Assembly (NCBI GenBank): GCA_030248215.1
Contig: JASANG010002726.1
Span: forward strand, 1-64,000
DNA length: 64,000 nt
DNA from: Enoplolaimus lenunculus
Lineage: Eukaryota > Nematoda > Enoplea > Enoplida > Thoracostomopsidae
Direction of reading: 5' to 3'
Shown here: positions 50,216-61,908 of the stretch, in pieces
How the letters are laid out: each line of letters opens with the position of its first letter
Position numbering within the stretch: the stretch's first letter is position 1
Program-made: the position numbers and the translations under genes
The notes under the pieces: model-generated
Databases searched by the model: none
What the model saw: only the letters and a program-made list of their open reading frames with translations
What the model was told of the DNA's origin: nothing

Positions 50216-51474
50216 TGATCAACATAGGCCGTTTGAACATACGGGACAGTTGAGAAGTTGACTCAAGTATAAATATACACCGAAACCATAGTAGACAATC
50301 TTAAGCGATTCGAAGATATCTCTACCCTCGTAAAGTTTGTCTCGTCGGTGACAATTCGACCCTGGAAAATTCGTCTCAGAGACAAGTATAACACATATTT
50401 TCAGTATAAAATCTAAACAAGACGAGATAACTGTGTTCAATTTGAGCTTCAGGCTATTTTAGTCGAATAATGACTATAACAGACCACCCCTCAAACCCGA
50501 CACTCCTGATTCTGATCCTTGGTTGAAATTTTGTGTTGATGCAAAAGGTATTCGACAGTTTGATATTGTGAGCTCTGGACAGTATTGCGGGGACGATGGG
50601 CTGTGGTCCGCAATCTGAACATTGGGGGGGCAAGTGCACCCCCTGCTTCGCAATGCCGGCGCCCTTGCTCAAAAACAAAACGATATCTATTGATATATGA
50701 CATAACTACAATTCGACAATTGCACAAAGTGTTCTGCTTCGGTGTTAATATTAAAGCCAAAGCATTCAGCTGGCTGTACAGCTTTTCTATTTGAACAAAC
50801 GGCCCAAAAGCCTAAACCTGAGCCTAAAACTCGACGGCTCAACCTAAAGCTCACGGCTAAACGTAATTCCTTCTATTACGTACTTCACTGTTCCAATCGC
50901 TCACTCCCGTGTCGCCCAGTGCGCAGGTCTCTATAATTAACATACGCCGAAAACATGTGAATTCAACTATATTGCAAACCCACAGACAGTTTCACAAGTT
51001 TTTCGCTCCGGTGCACCCTAGGGACCAGATTGCTTGCGTATAAAATAAGCCCATCGACAACACCGTTAACATGACCCGTCGTGGGGGTACAAATTTTAAT
51101 TACATAGCTAACACTTTTAATGCTAAAAAGATAGTTTGAACTAAAAAGATATACCGGTTTATCCGGCGAAAAGGTTTTCGACTGTGGCCGATACTAAAAT
51201 AAAAAAGGGTTGGTTCGTGTCATATTAATAAGTAGAAGCTGAAATCAGCGGCGTCGCATTGGCCAGTGGCACCAACATCTAGGTGGTGTCACCCCGACTT
51301 TATGGCCAAACATTTTTCACGTACGGACAACGCACAAAATTCATAACAAAACAGAAATGTTACTACTTCATAAGTCGTTCCAGCGTATGGTCCCAGTCCG
51401 GGTTTTGGATCGGCTACTACCGACCCTGAGAAATGAATGACAAAATCTGACCCAGGTGTCCAGCAATCTACGCG
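50216..51474. other. Gene-free spacer
   Basis: Short open frames on both strands, none recognisable. A second loose telomere-like stretch is at 50800-50870. Confidence 0.4.
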
Positions 51475-51632
51475 CACCCATAGCCAAGGTGGGGGGACCA
51501 GGTGTGGCTCAGCACCCCCTGGAAAAATTTTGGCCCCCTAGAAGATTTTCAACCTTGCTTGTAAGTCATTGAAAACCTTTAAATGCCCCTCCTGAAAGAT
51601 TTTTAGCCCCCCTAGCAAGGTGAGCTGGCTAC
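51475..51632 (+). mobile_element. Family C MITE, copy 9, abutting family J
   Basis: ACCCATAGCCAAGGTGGGGG to GCAAGGTGAGCTGGCTAC, where the usual GGGCCT end is replaced by the start of a family J copy. Confidence 0.85.
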
Positions 51633-51800
51633 TGTAGTGACCCGAATAAGAGGGGGGACTGATATTTTTTGGCCTCTCCAGAGGGTACCCCTCTTGTTAT
51701 TCGGTTACGGACTGTTATTTATTTTCAACCCACGCTCCGCCGCTCTTCGTTACAGATATATATCCGGTACTGCAATTAACCGTTGAATTAAACGTTTATT
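51633..51800. mobile_element. Family J MITE, partial, reverse orientation
   Basis: TGTAGTGACCCGAATAAGAG, then TTTGGCCTCTCCAGAGGGTA and ATATATATCCGGTACTGC match the right half of the 38175 copy in reverse. The rest of J is missing. Confidence 0.85.
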
Positions 51801-52088
51801 TCGTGTCCAAATTTTCTATAAACAACCTATCCAACGAGTTAAAAATTATTAAAATTTGTCCCGCAACATCTGACTGATTTTGTTGTTTAACTTCTGTTGC
51901 CAAAAGGTTCGCGAACCACGGCCTAAACTGAAGACGTTTGAAAAAAAATAACGCAGTTAAAATGCGTAGAATTTTAAATATTTGCGTCGACGCGTCACAA
52001 TACCAAATTATGCTTTGCGTAATTATCATTCAAGCGCAAGAAAACGCCGGAAATATGAGACAAGCCATGGAGACGGACAAGTTTAATA

Positions 52089-52464
52089 GGACCAATGTAA
52101 AAAAACAGGGGTGGAACAGTATTATAAGCATGTTCCTAAGCCGAAGCCTAAGCGTAAGAACGAGCATATTCTTAAGTCTAAGCCTAAGCGTAAACCTAAG
52201 CGTAACAATGAACATATTTCTAAGCCTAAGCCTAAGCGTAAGCCTAAGCGTAGCAATGAACATATTTCTAAGCCTAAGCCTAAGCGTAAGCCTAAGCGTA
52301 AGAATGAGCATATTCCTAATCCTAAGCCTAAGCGTAAGAATGAGCATACTCCTATTAGCCTAAAGCCTAAGCCTAACCTAAGCCAATCCAAAAATAAGTC
52401 TAATTAAGCTTCCTTTTTTTCTAGTCCCACAGAAAAACGTTCCGCCCCTGATCTTTACATTAGC
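52089..52464 (+). mobile_element. T1 telomere-repeat MITE, expanded
   Basis: ACCAATGTAAAAAAACAGGG left end; about six AGCATATTCCTAAG/AACATATTTCTAAG blocks joined by CCTAAGCGTAAG units; then CCGCCCCTGATCTTTACATT. Two neighbouring blocks are near-identical (52198-52254 and 52255-52300), showing internal tandem growth. Confidence 0.93.
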
Positions 52465-52886
52465 GCTTAATAACAATCGTCCGTCGACCAAAATTATTGT
52501 ATCCAAAAAACTGTTCTCAAAAATGCTTATTTGAAAACAATGTTTCTTATAAACAGCTTTGAAGTTTAAGGAACTGTTAGTATAGAATGCAAAATTGCTA
52601 AATGATACACGAGAGAATTTCGCAGCATAAAAGCCTTTTTAAGCCGTAGAAACATTTTCGGGGGGTTACATGGACGGACGATGATATCCGTAAAAGGGAA
52701 TTGGGGGGTCACGTTTTGGCCCTCTGTCGTTATCGTTAGTGCTATTCGCTTGTGGACTGCCCAAACAAAATTGAGCAAAAATAGTACAGCGTTTAAAAGC
52801 TCAAAAAACTGTCATCCAAATGCGAAATTAATAGACAAACAAAAGCCCAAAAATGCTAATATAATGTATACGGTATCATGACACTT

Positions 52887-53047
52887 CGTCGCCCGACAAC
52901 TTGTAATTAGAAATCTCTACTCGTCGACAATTCGACGAAACTCAGTATGATTAGCTTTAGTCATAGTCTTAAAGCTTATTAGTATTATTATGCGCAGGCT
53001 TTGACTTAAGGATAAACGACTGTTGGACGAAAAGTTGTCGGGCGACG
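52887..53047. mobile_element. Family L foldback element
   Basis: Perfect 16-base inverted ends CGTCGCCCGACAACTT / AAGTTGTCGGGCGACG, with further pairing inside (CGTCGACAATTCGACG). 161 bp, single copy in the window, non-coding. Confidence 0.75.
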
Positions 53048-53204
53048 AATTGTCGTAGATTCAATCAATACGATGTGTCGGATTGCAAATAAACGTTACG
53101 GTTGCACTATGCTTTGATGTACCGCTTGTTGGTGCGCGGCGTCGTGTTTCCCAAATAACAGTAAATTTATTTTTTGACAAGATGATCGACTCCGAGCAGC
53201 GAGC

Positions 53205-53348
53205 GGGCCCGTAACCAACGCGGGGCAGGGGGGCTGAGCCACCCCTAGAAAAAATTTTGGCAAAATTTTCAACCTGGCTTGTAAGTCATTGAAAACCCTT
53301 GTATGTCCCTTCTGAAAATGATTTTACCCACTCTAGCACGGCGAGCAG
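53205..53348 (+). mobile_element. Family C MITE, copy 10
   Basis: GGGCCCGTAACCAACGCGGG to CTCTAGCACGGCGAGCAG, with the CTTGTAAGTCATTGAAAACC core. Confidence 0.82.
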
Positions 53349-53541
53349 AATTTCAATGCAAATGTTGGTCAACGCGTCGAAGAAAACGTTACGGGTTTCA
53401 GTGAAATTTACAATTATACGTTTTAATCCAAGGCAAGGGGGGCCTATCTAACAGATTATATTCGTTTTTGTCTTACTGTACCCTACACTTACACTTAGGG
53501 ATCCGCTAGAATTATTTGGGAGTTTATTATCTCATACATGG

Positions 53542-53645
53542 GGGCATTGGGGGTCGTGTCCCACCAAATTTGCCTGGCGCCCCCCAAATTGATCAGGTCT
53601 AAAACTGAATAATGTTGAGTTGGCATGAAAGGGGCGTCCCATAAT
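53542..53645. repeat. Family M dispersed repeat, copy 2
   Basis: TCCCACCAAATTTGCCTGGC, CCCCCAAATTGATCAGGTCT and GAGTTGGCATGAAAGGGGCG follow the same order as 31722-31835. Confidence 0.5.
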
Positions 53646-53784
53646 TTTCTGCGGATTCTCCTGATCTCATGTAAAAATTGTTTGCTAGTAACGAGATCGG
53701 CAAATGAAAAGATTTCACCTGCGTTTTATTCTTAAGCCTATAAGTGCACTCCTTCTTATCTCTACAAATGTTGGAACGGGATAT

Positions 53785-54034
53785 CTATAGATTAAAGCTG
53801 TAACGCCCCAGATACGTATTTTCAGCAGCGTTCCAACAGATTTTTGTTTACGTTATGTATGTAAATCTATATATTAAAGCTGTAACTCCTCAGATACGTA
53901 TTTTGGGCAGCGTTACAACAGATTTTTGTTTACGTTATGTATGTAAATCTATATATTAAAGCTGTAACGCCACAGATACGTATTTTGTTTGGGCAGCGTT
54001 CCAACAGATCTTTGTTTACATTATGTATGTAAAT
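53785..54034. repeat. 82-bp tandem repeat, three copies
   Basis: Copies start at 53785, 53867 and 53949 (CTATATATTAAAGCTGTAAC...). A related fragment, ATTAAAGCTGAAACGCCTCA, occurs at 21929, so the unit derives from a dispersed sequence. Confidence 0.95.
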
Positions 54035-54439
54035 TATGGCTATATGTATTAAGAATACATAGCTGTTTTTGTTGTTTTGTATATATCTGCGAAGCGCAAC
54101 AGCTTTTCAAAAAGCAAATTTTTTAATTTCGTTCACTTAAAATACGAAATACCCAGGTACAATTTAGCCTAGGTTCGGAAAAGCCTTGGTCGAGTTGCAC
54201 ATGTGTGCAGCTACGAGTACTAGTATTATTCTATTGCCCGTTATGAATACGCCCCTGACTGATACAACTGTGATACGCTGACAGACTAAAGTATTCACAA
54301 GAGAAACAAAATACAAAATTAAAAATAGTTGACATATTGATTTATTGGGTCATATTGCACAACGGTCAAAATTATCCAAGTCAGAATTAAGTTGAACGAA
54401 TTAAATGTTGGACTTAAAGATATCTTGACAATCTCACTA

Positions 54440-54644
54440 CACTGCAAAAACGGTGAGTCAAATTGAGTCTCTCCGAAATACGATCTACGGGACTACACAA
54501 ACAAAGTCATACTCGACTCTGAAAGAGCGACTCACTCACTGAATCGCACGTTTGACTCTGGCGGAGTCGAATTTGAATCAGTTTGTGTAGTCCCGTAGAG
54601 CCTATTTCAGAGAGAGTCAATTTGACCCACCATTTTTTGCAGTG
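54440..54644. mobile_element. FB1 MITE
   Basis: CACTGCAAAAACGGTGAGTC to CCATTTTTTGCAGTG, TA on both flanks, long paired arms. Confidence 0.92.
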
Positions 54645-55030
54645 TATGCGCGCCGAATATACTCAAAACTGACTTGAGTCTGGGTGAAAAAATGTCACTA
54701 CTCAATTTGGTATGAGAATTTTTTGAATTCAACGCAGTTTGAAACAGCAACTTAAACGCTGTCGCACACCAATTTCTTCGTAGACTAAGTCTGTCTCCAA
54801 CGTTAAGCTTATTCGTTTAACCTTGCAGGACCAATTACTAACCCCTGGCTAAATCGTCACTCTGCGAACACCAGGTTAAATTTGTAATGAAATGTTGGCC
54901 AAGCATTAAACTGCCTCATATAGTCATCAACGCTAAGAAATGTCAAAATCTCTTATATTTCTAGTTTATAGTTAAAAGCTATTATTTCACTTATTTCACT
55001 CAAAATGAACTATAGAAGCATAAAAGTTAG

Positions 55031-55228
55031 CGTCCATGTAACGATCAGAGGCGGAACGTTTTTCTGTGGGACTGCAATAGAATAAGCCTAAGCTTCAGAC
55101 TAATTTGATTGCTTGGTTTTAGGCTTAGGCTTCGGCTTAGGAACAAACTCATCCTTACGCTTAGGTTTACGCTTAGGCTTAAGAATATGCTTATAATACT
55201 GTTCCGCCTTTGTTCTTTTACATTGGCC
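55031..55228 (-). mobile_element. T1 telomere-repeat MITE
   Basis: TCCATGTAACGATCAGAGGC left end, TTAGGC runs, and CCGCCTTTGTTCTTTTACAT then TGGCC at the right. Confidence 0.92.
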
Positions 55229-55370
55229 AAAGTGAGTCAAAAGCCTTTGACAGCGGTTCGCTACACATAAGATTTTTCGTTGCTTATTTTGTCAAAAAGC
55301 ATCTTCACACCAAACATTACACTTGACTGTAAAAATAAAGCTGTCACACACATTTTTTCGCCTAAAACTT

Positions 55371-55534
55371 GACCCGTATCCAGAGTGGGGCCAGTAAGCT
55401 CCGCCCCCACCCGCCGGGAGAATTTTAACCCCCGTAAAAAATTTTCAACCTTGCTTGTAAAGTCATCGAAAACCATTGTATATATGTCGCTTGTGAATAA
55501 TTCCCCCCTAGCGTGGTGAGCTGGCAACGGTCCT
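55371..55534 (+). mobile_element. Family C MITE, copy 11
   Basis: GACCCGTATCCAGAGTGGGG to GTGAGCTGGCAACGGTCCTG, with AAAGTCATCGAAAACCATTG. Confidence 0.75.
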
Positions 55535-55830
55535 GGTTAAAATTTGTTTCTTCAAGCACAAAAAGTTTACGCTTAACCTTTTTGATATATCGAAAAAAAC
55601 CCGTTAGCCAGTTTTTTTTCAAATGTTGACCTCAAAAATAGGTTTGAAACGAACAAAATATTTACAGTTTTTATTGCTAAAATTGTCCAATGAAATTTAA
55701 CTCCTGAACCAGTGTCGACATCGAGTGATTATTAAACCCCTCATAGGGTATGACGCTTTGCCAACATGACATGTTGTGACTCTCATAATATTTTGCACTC
55801 TCCATAAAAGATGACTATTTGCCGCCTGTA

Positions 55831-56043
55831 CGCTGCAAAAAACGGTTAGTCAAATTGACTCCCTCTGAAATAGGCTCTGCGGAACTACACAACCCGAGTC
55901 AAATTCGACTCCGCCAGAGTCAAATTTGACTCACTGAGTCAGCCGCAGGTTTGACTCTTTCGGAGTCGAATTTGACTCAGTTTGTGTAGTCCCGTAGATC
56001 CTATTTCGGAGAGAGTCAATTTGACTTACCATTTTTTGCAGTG
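55831..56043. mobile_element. FB1 MITE
   Basis: CGCTGCAAAAAACGGTTAGT to CCATTTTTTGCAGTG, flanked by TA. Both arms nearly intact. Confidence 0.92.
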
Positions 56044-56689
56044 TAATATTTTGTACCGTCCTCTATTTAGGATCAACAACAAATGAATAGTTTGGCATGT
56101 TAATTAATCCCAATTTGTTTCGTTGATCCCGAAAAAATTGACAATATTTGTTAGGATACAGCTGAACTGCTAGCGATGCATTCATTAGGGATTTATTCCA
56201 GCGCAGTGTCTGCTTTTAAGACGGAAATTGTATTTTTTATTGTAAAATATGCTTTGACCATTTAAAACCGATTATATGCATATATTGCGCAGAAACTTAT
56301 GGTTCATCCAGGCTATAAAATGTCTACGTGGATGTACAAACTTGTTTCCCAGTCTCTTCAGTTGGACTGGCGTCCAAAAGACCGCTGTAACTTGAAACTG
56401 AGTACAGCTCAAAGAGTAACGCTTGATCAGTATATCTTGTCTTGAGTCTGTAGAACGGATGGCGGGACAGTAGTTGCAAGTCGCTTGAATCTCTTGCACC
56501 TGCATTTTCATTGACCAATCAGAAATTGCGTTGCTAAGCGCTTCTTGAATTAATTCAGATTTTTGGAATATATTCACAAAGTGTGAGTCGTCAAGTGTCA
56601 AACTTGTTCGATATTTCGCAGGCGACGGCGGTGGGACCAGCTTTAAATTTTTTAAGCGCAAATAGAAATTGTATCAAAGCGTTTCAAGT

Positions 56690-57010
56690 AGCTTCAAGTT
56701 TTTAAAAAAAAACTAATTTGAAGAACTTGCAGCTGCAATTTATTCATGATTGTTATACGCGAAGAATTAATTCGTACGTATATTAATAGCTTTGCAATTC
56801 CAATTAATTCATCATCATTTGCTGAACTAATAGCGTATAGGTTATGTTTGATATTTGTTGTTGACGTCTGCAAATTATTCACATAAATTCATGTAAAGAT
56901 TCAGAATGAAGCTGATGTTTCTTTGCGAATATTTGCAACTGCAAGTATTTCGGCCAAGTTGTAGCTGTGAGTTCTCGCTGCAAAAACTTGCACGGGCGAA
57001 TAGGGATTAT
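56690..57010. mobile_element. Family F MITE, copy 3, right part
   Basis: Right end GCAAAAACTTGCACGGGCGA then ATAGGGATT, and an inner CTTGCAGCTGCAATTT palindrome near 56727. The left terminus was not found; homology-like words (TTGACCAATCAGAAATTGCG) extend further left, near 56510. Confidence 0.6.
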
Positions 57011-57569
57011 GACTCATGATGACCTTACGAAAGTACCATTGACATATTATTGGACTATTAATATCCGGTATCCGGCACGTTTCTACTGGCTGTTGCAACC
57101 GGATATTAGTTTTTGGGCCTCATAAACGTGAACCGGCCCACATGAAATTCTTTACAATTGAGGAAACATCAGACCTTATGGGATACAAAATATCATGGCA
57201 AGGTGCAAGTTAATCGGATACGGTAGCAGACACCGAGATTTCTGATTGTCGAGACCACGTGGTCTACAGTTTTGAAAAAAGTCAGCGAACGAAGCGAGCA
57301 AAACGCCAAAAAATGCAATAATCTTATTGGTAATACAAAACGTTGGCTTTGATTCCTGCTAAGTTGAGTGGATGTCCCGGACTTGTCAGTATCCTTAACC
57401 TAAGATTTTTCCCCAAACCCAGCTTCAAAACGCTTGATACCCACATAGCAAACGATTGGATTAGCGGAACAAAATATGATCATTCTTCAATTCTACCAAC
57501 TCAGGGACTAGAAATTCTATAGTAGACACGAAAAGATTTATATAGGAGACAGGTAAAATTTCCCTAACA

Positions 57570-57759
57570 TAGAAATGCAAATATCAGGAGCGGAACGTTT
57601 TTCTGTGACACTAGAAACGAGTAAGCTTAAGATTTTGACTAATTTTTTTGCTTGGCTTAGGCTTAGGCTTAGACGTGTGTTCACTCTTACGCTTAGGTTT
57701 AGGCTTAGACTTAGGAATATGCTTATAATACTGTTTCGCCCTAGTTCTTTACAGTGGCC
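57570..57759 (-). mobile_element. T1 telomere-repeat MITE
   Basis: Left end decayed (AAATATCAGGAGCGGAACGT), inner TTAGGC runs, GGAATATGCTTATAATACTG, then CGCCCTAGTTCTTTACAGTG and GCCC. Confidence 0.88.
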
Positions 57760-58233
57760 CAGGCAGCTAACAAATTTTTGGGTTATGGGTAACGAAGACG
57801 TCTAATCTGGCTATTTTTATAGAAACGATTATTTTGCTGAAGTATTAATAGGTTCGTAAAAATACGCTAATTCTGGTCGCTATAGTAATTCATTCGAACC
57901 ACAAGAAACTGGTTATTTATGATGTCATTAACCTGGCAAAATCAGTAAGTTAGGAATTTTAAGCAGTGTTGAAATAAATGCTCGTATTTTTACGGTGTGG
58001 ACTAAATTTTAGGTTTGCCTAATTTGCATGAATGACGTCAGCCAACAATTTTTTTACCAGTTTGGTTTTACCATATGACTCGTAAGTTATAGACTAGAAA
58101 ATGAACCCGAACACATACAGGAGTGACGAGAGAATACATCCAGTCGAGTTTGCTGGATACTTGAAAACTACCCATTAGCAGATTGCATGATAAATTTGTG
58201 CAGAATTCGAAAAATTATTCCAGCTTGCAAACG
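57760..58233. other. Gene-free spacer
   Basis: Nothing recognised. Confidence 0.45.
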
Positions 58234-58768
58234 CTCCATTTTGAGTCCCAATCAATACGAGTCCGTATTCGTAATAAAAGTCCGGAGGCGGATTGAGTTT
58301 CAAAACCCTAATTAGAGTCAATAAATGTCAATTATCCCTACTGTAGTTAAATGGATAAAAGGGAGCGGGTAATAAGAGGGAAGTGTCTCCATTTTGAGTT
58401 CCAATCAACAGGAATGCGCATCCCTAAGAAGAATTCGTAAGCGGATAGAATCCCTCAACCCTTAGTACAGTCCATAAATGTCAATTGTTCCTGATTGCAG
58501 TGCATAAATGACTCCACGACCAAATAAAGTAGAGTTCTAACTTCGCAACTTTAAAGCATTAAGTTTTGAAAGTACTTACATCCCTATGTATAACTTTGCT
58601 TTATCGCTCAAACTTTCGATACAAGACAAAAAACGTTTAATTCAACGGATAATTGCATTAACGGATATATATCAGTAAACGAAGGGTGCGGATGGCTGGT
58701 TGATAATAAATAACAGTCCGTGACCGAATAACAGGGGGTTCCCTCTGGAGAGGCAAAATAAATAACAG
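58234..58768. mobile_element. Family J, two overlapping partial copies
   Basis: CATTTTGAGTCCCAATCAAT starts a copy at 58238 that stops near 58360; a second begins with AATAAGAGGGAAGTGTCTCC and runs to CCTCTGGAGAGGCAAAATAA at about 58760. The second lies directly after the truncated first, consistent with insertion of one J into another or a tandem duplication. Confidence 0.75.
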
Positions 58769-59010
58769 TCCCCCTAGTGGCCCAATGGGAGGGGCGGAAT
58801 TGACCCCGTTGTAGCGCAGGCCGCCCTCACGTTTGCGTTAAAACTATGCTGGATATTGCATAAAAATACAGAAAATTAACATGAAAATCACATAAATGCA
58901 ATTATATTTTTTAATGTATAACAGCTATTTTCGAGATGCAAGTGCAGTGTAATTATTCGCGAGGGCCAATGGAGCGGCTATAACACATCCCTCGAGGGGT
59001 GGGGCGACTG

Positions 59011-59161
59011 GTACGCTCCGAAATGAGCTTTTCCTGATTAGACAATCTGAGTCAAATTCGACTCAATTTGACTCTGGCGGAGTCGAATTTTGACTCAGTT
59101 TGTGTAGTCAGGAAAAGCCTATTTCTGGGAGAGTTAATTTGACTCACCATTTTTTGCAGTG
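59011..59161. mobile_element. FB1 MITE, left arm shortened
   Basis: Starts at CTCCGAAATGAGCTTTTCCT and ends CCATTTTTTGCAGTG. The left CACTGC terminus is missing. Confidence 0.85.
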
Positions 59162-59194
59162 CACCCTCGTAAAGAAATCATGGCAACAACCCTA

Positions 59195-59395
59195 CACTTC
59201 AATAAAATGGTGAGTGAAATCGACTCTCTCCGAGATAGGCTTTACGGGACTACACAAACAGTGTCAAATTCGACTCTGCCAGAGTCATATTCAATTCACT
59301 GAGTCGCACGTTTAACGCTGGCGGAGTTTGACTCTGTGTAGTCCCGTAAAGCCTATTTCGGCGAAAGTCAATTTCGCTCACCATTCTTTGCAGTG
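59195..59395. mobile_element. FB1 MITE
   Basis: CACTTCAATAAAATGGTGAG to CCATTCTTTGCAGTG, flanked by TA. It lies only 33 bases from the previous FB1. Confidence 0.9.
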
Positions 59396-59693
59396 TAAAA
59401 TGACCATGACATCATTCTAATTCGTTCACCTATCAGGTGTTCTTCATAGAAACTAAATTATATTTCAGTCTATAAACCTAATTATTCTTGGTTAATTTGG
59501 TTCAGATCTTGCCTACAATTTAAGCATTTGCACATGTTGGCGAAATATATGACTATTCTGATTTATAAAGGTACAGTATCTGGAACTTCGCTAATTGCAA
59601 GCTTACAATTAGACGAAATGTTATTTATTATCATGGTCATGCTGACATAAAAATTATTACTGTGAGTTAAAAGTTCAAACTTAAACTGACAAT

Positions 59694-59941
59694 ACACTCA
59701 AAATAATATTTCTGATATTTAAGAAAAAATTTCTTACATTTAAGAAATATAATAAGCAAGGTGCACTTGAAAAGTATTTCTGTTATAACAGAAAAGTTTT
59801 CTAAAAAGTTTTGAAATAAAGTCTAAAAATAAACGTTTTCCAGTTATTTTTGGAAAAATTGTTTTAAATATAAGAAAAACTTTTCAGATTTGCCACAGAA
59901 AATACTTTTCTGAATAAATTCAGAAATACTTTCTTGTGTGT
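59694..59941. mobile_element. Family H element, copy 2
   Basis: ACACTCAAAATAATATTTCT to CAGAAATACTTTCTTGTGTG; the ends pair imperfectly. Interior of TTTCTGA/TCAGAAA words. Confidence 0.65.
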
Positions 59942-60182
59942 ACCCGGTACCTGAATAAAGACCGGGTTTCGCCGAATTTGTCCAAATCCATCATATGCTT
60001 CTGTATATGCGTGGGTCTTAGTGGTAACAATCCAGCTGCACCCGGGTGTAAAACCACCCGGAACTGGAACCGGAACCCTGGAGGTTAAACGTGAATTTTA
60101 GATCGACAAAAAATATTGGATTGTCAAATTTTATCAATACAACTTTTAAAGTATTGCCAAAAAATCGTTCATAAGTTTTTTT

Positions 60183-60445
60183 GGCCAATGTTACTTTTAC
60201 GGCTGTGACAGTAGATTAAGCGTATTCCTAAGCTTAATAGTAAACTAAGCGTTGGCACAGCGTATTCCTAAGCCGAATCCTAAGCCTAAGCGTTGCAAAA
60301 GCGTATTGCTAAGCATACACGCGCTGCAAAGGCGTAGGTATTCCTAAGCCTAAGCCTAAGCAAAAAATGTAGTCTAGAATGTAAGCCTACTCGTTTTTTA
60401 CAGACCCACCAGAAACCGGAACGGCTCTAAAGTAGGACATAGGCC
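60183..60445 (+). mobile_element. T2 telomere-repeat MITE
   Basis: GGCCAATGTTACTTTTACGG left, repeated GCGTATTCCTAAG and CCTAAGCGTTGCAAAAGCG boxes, ACCCACCAGAAACCGG, then AAAGTAGGACATAGGCC. Forward orientation, opposite to the four T2 copies at 24-37 kb. Confidence 0.92.
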
Positions 60446-60529
60446 AGTTTTTTCATAAAATCTGTGCAATTTGCTGAAACAGAGGCAAAGCCTCGTGGTA
60501 AACCTAATTTTAAATTCTACAGACCTAAG

Positions 60530-60730
60530 CGTCAAAATTGGCCTGTGACACCGGAACATTTTCCATTGAAGACATATTCATAGCAGGGTGCAACCTGTGG
60601 TATGCGGCTGGCTCCAGCAGAAACTCGATCTGCGGTTCCGGCAGAATTTGACTGGAGGTTCCGGCAATTTCAAGCATGCAGTTGTTAAAATTTTTCTGGC
60701 TTTGGCTGCAGTAGTATTTTTGGTTTAGGT
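60530..60730. repeat. Family K-like remnant
   Basis: CCTGTGACACCGGAACATTT and GCAGGGTGCAACCTGTGGTA echo the ends of the nested 14.6-15.5 kb element, followed by GGTTCCGGCA words. Boundaries unclear. Confidence 0.45.
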
Positions 60731-60899
60731 TCCGGCAATTTCGGTAATAAAAATATTGATGTTTTCATAAAATTTATGCCTTCATCGAATTCATACATAA
60801 CTTTTGGGCTATTTTGAAAGAGTTTTAGTAGCCTAAGCTTTTACATATGCCTTGTCATTTGAGCTTAAACCTAAGCCTAACTCTTAACATTATACAAAT

Positions 60900-61160
60900 G
60901 TGGATCAAAGTGACAGGCGGATTCAAAAATTTCTGACGAAGAAGGGTGGGCAGGCAAATGTTAGAAACGCAAAATCATAAAAAAATTCTGAGAGGGGAAA
61001 AATCGTAAGGTCCAAACTTGCCGTTATATCATAAAAAAATTAAACAAAAATTCTGCTGGAAAAATTGTATTTTTTGACAAAAGTTTTTCTGAGAGAAAAA
61101 ATTCTAAGGTACGGACATTTTTATCACAAAAAATTCTGACGGCGGGCGTCTGAAAGACAC
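60900..61160. mobile_element. Family G element, copy 2
   Basis: AGGCGGATTCAAAAATTTCT at the left and TTCTGACGGCGGGCGTCTG at the right, with repeated AAAAATTCTGAG and AAAATCGTAAGGT words. Confidence 0.5.
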
Positions 61161-61352
61161 GAAACAGGCACCTTTGTAGGTTTTACAATAATAACCTGCC
61201 AGATTCAAAAGTTTACGCTGTGTTAGAAATTATTTATACAAAACAGGTTGTCTGGCCTACTGGGCAATTGTCCGGTGTGCCGGGGTTGGAATTCAGACCA
61301 TTTAACCAAATAAAAAATTTGCCGTTTATGTTATAATTTTTCTATATTGCCA

Positions 61353-61667
61353 GTAGAGACAGACGTGGATCCAGCGGGCTGGCAAAAGTTTTGAAACGCA
61401 ACAATTGTAAGGTAGGCATCTTATCGTTTTTTATCACCAAAATTTTCAAATTTTTCAAGGCGAAAAATTGTAAAGTTTTATCGCCAAAAAAATTTCTGAG
61501 GGTAAAATCGTATTTTTTACAAAAATATTTTCTTAGTCAGAAAATTGTAAGGTAGGGGCCTTACAACTTTTCTCACTAAGAAAATTTATTTGTAAAAAAA
61601 TACGATTTTTATTAGAAAAAAATCTGATGGGGGGCGTACGCCTACCCCCGTCTGGATCCACTAGTGC
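61353..61667. mobile_element. Family G element, copy 3
   Basis: AGACGTGGATCCAGCGGGCT at the left and CGTCTGGATCCACTAGTG at the right. Same internal AAAATTGTAAGGTAGG and TTTTTATCACCAAAA words, in both orientations. Confidence 0.6.
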
Positions 61668-61908
61668 GCCGAGGACCAATTTATACATCAAAAGACCAGG
61701 GCAAACTTAAGTGCCAGTCCAGCTGTGGTATGAAAGATTTGAATTTGATCTTCTTAAAGTAAAGTTTCACTATTGATTTCATCTTAAGCTTTTGCGTTAA
61801 CATATATTCACTGCGCCTTTCACCAACGGAACGTTTTGAGATGCATAAAAACGCGGAAAATTATAAATGTTTCCGTAAATAGTTCCTGAATTTGTAAGCC
61901 TAGTCCAA

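Noticed and set aside
56272-56661. A 129-codon minus-strand frame as a transposase fragment
   Set aside because: No transposase motif recognised; it overlaps sequence with family F-like words and has no supporting conservation.
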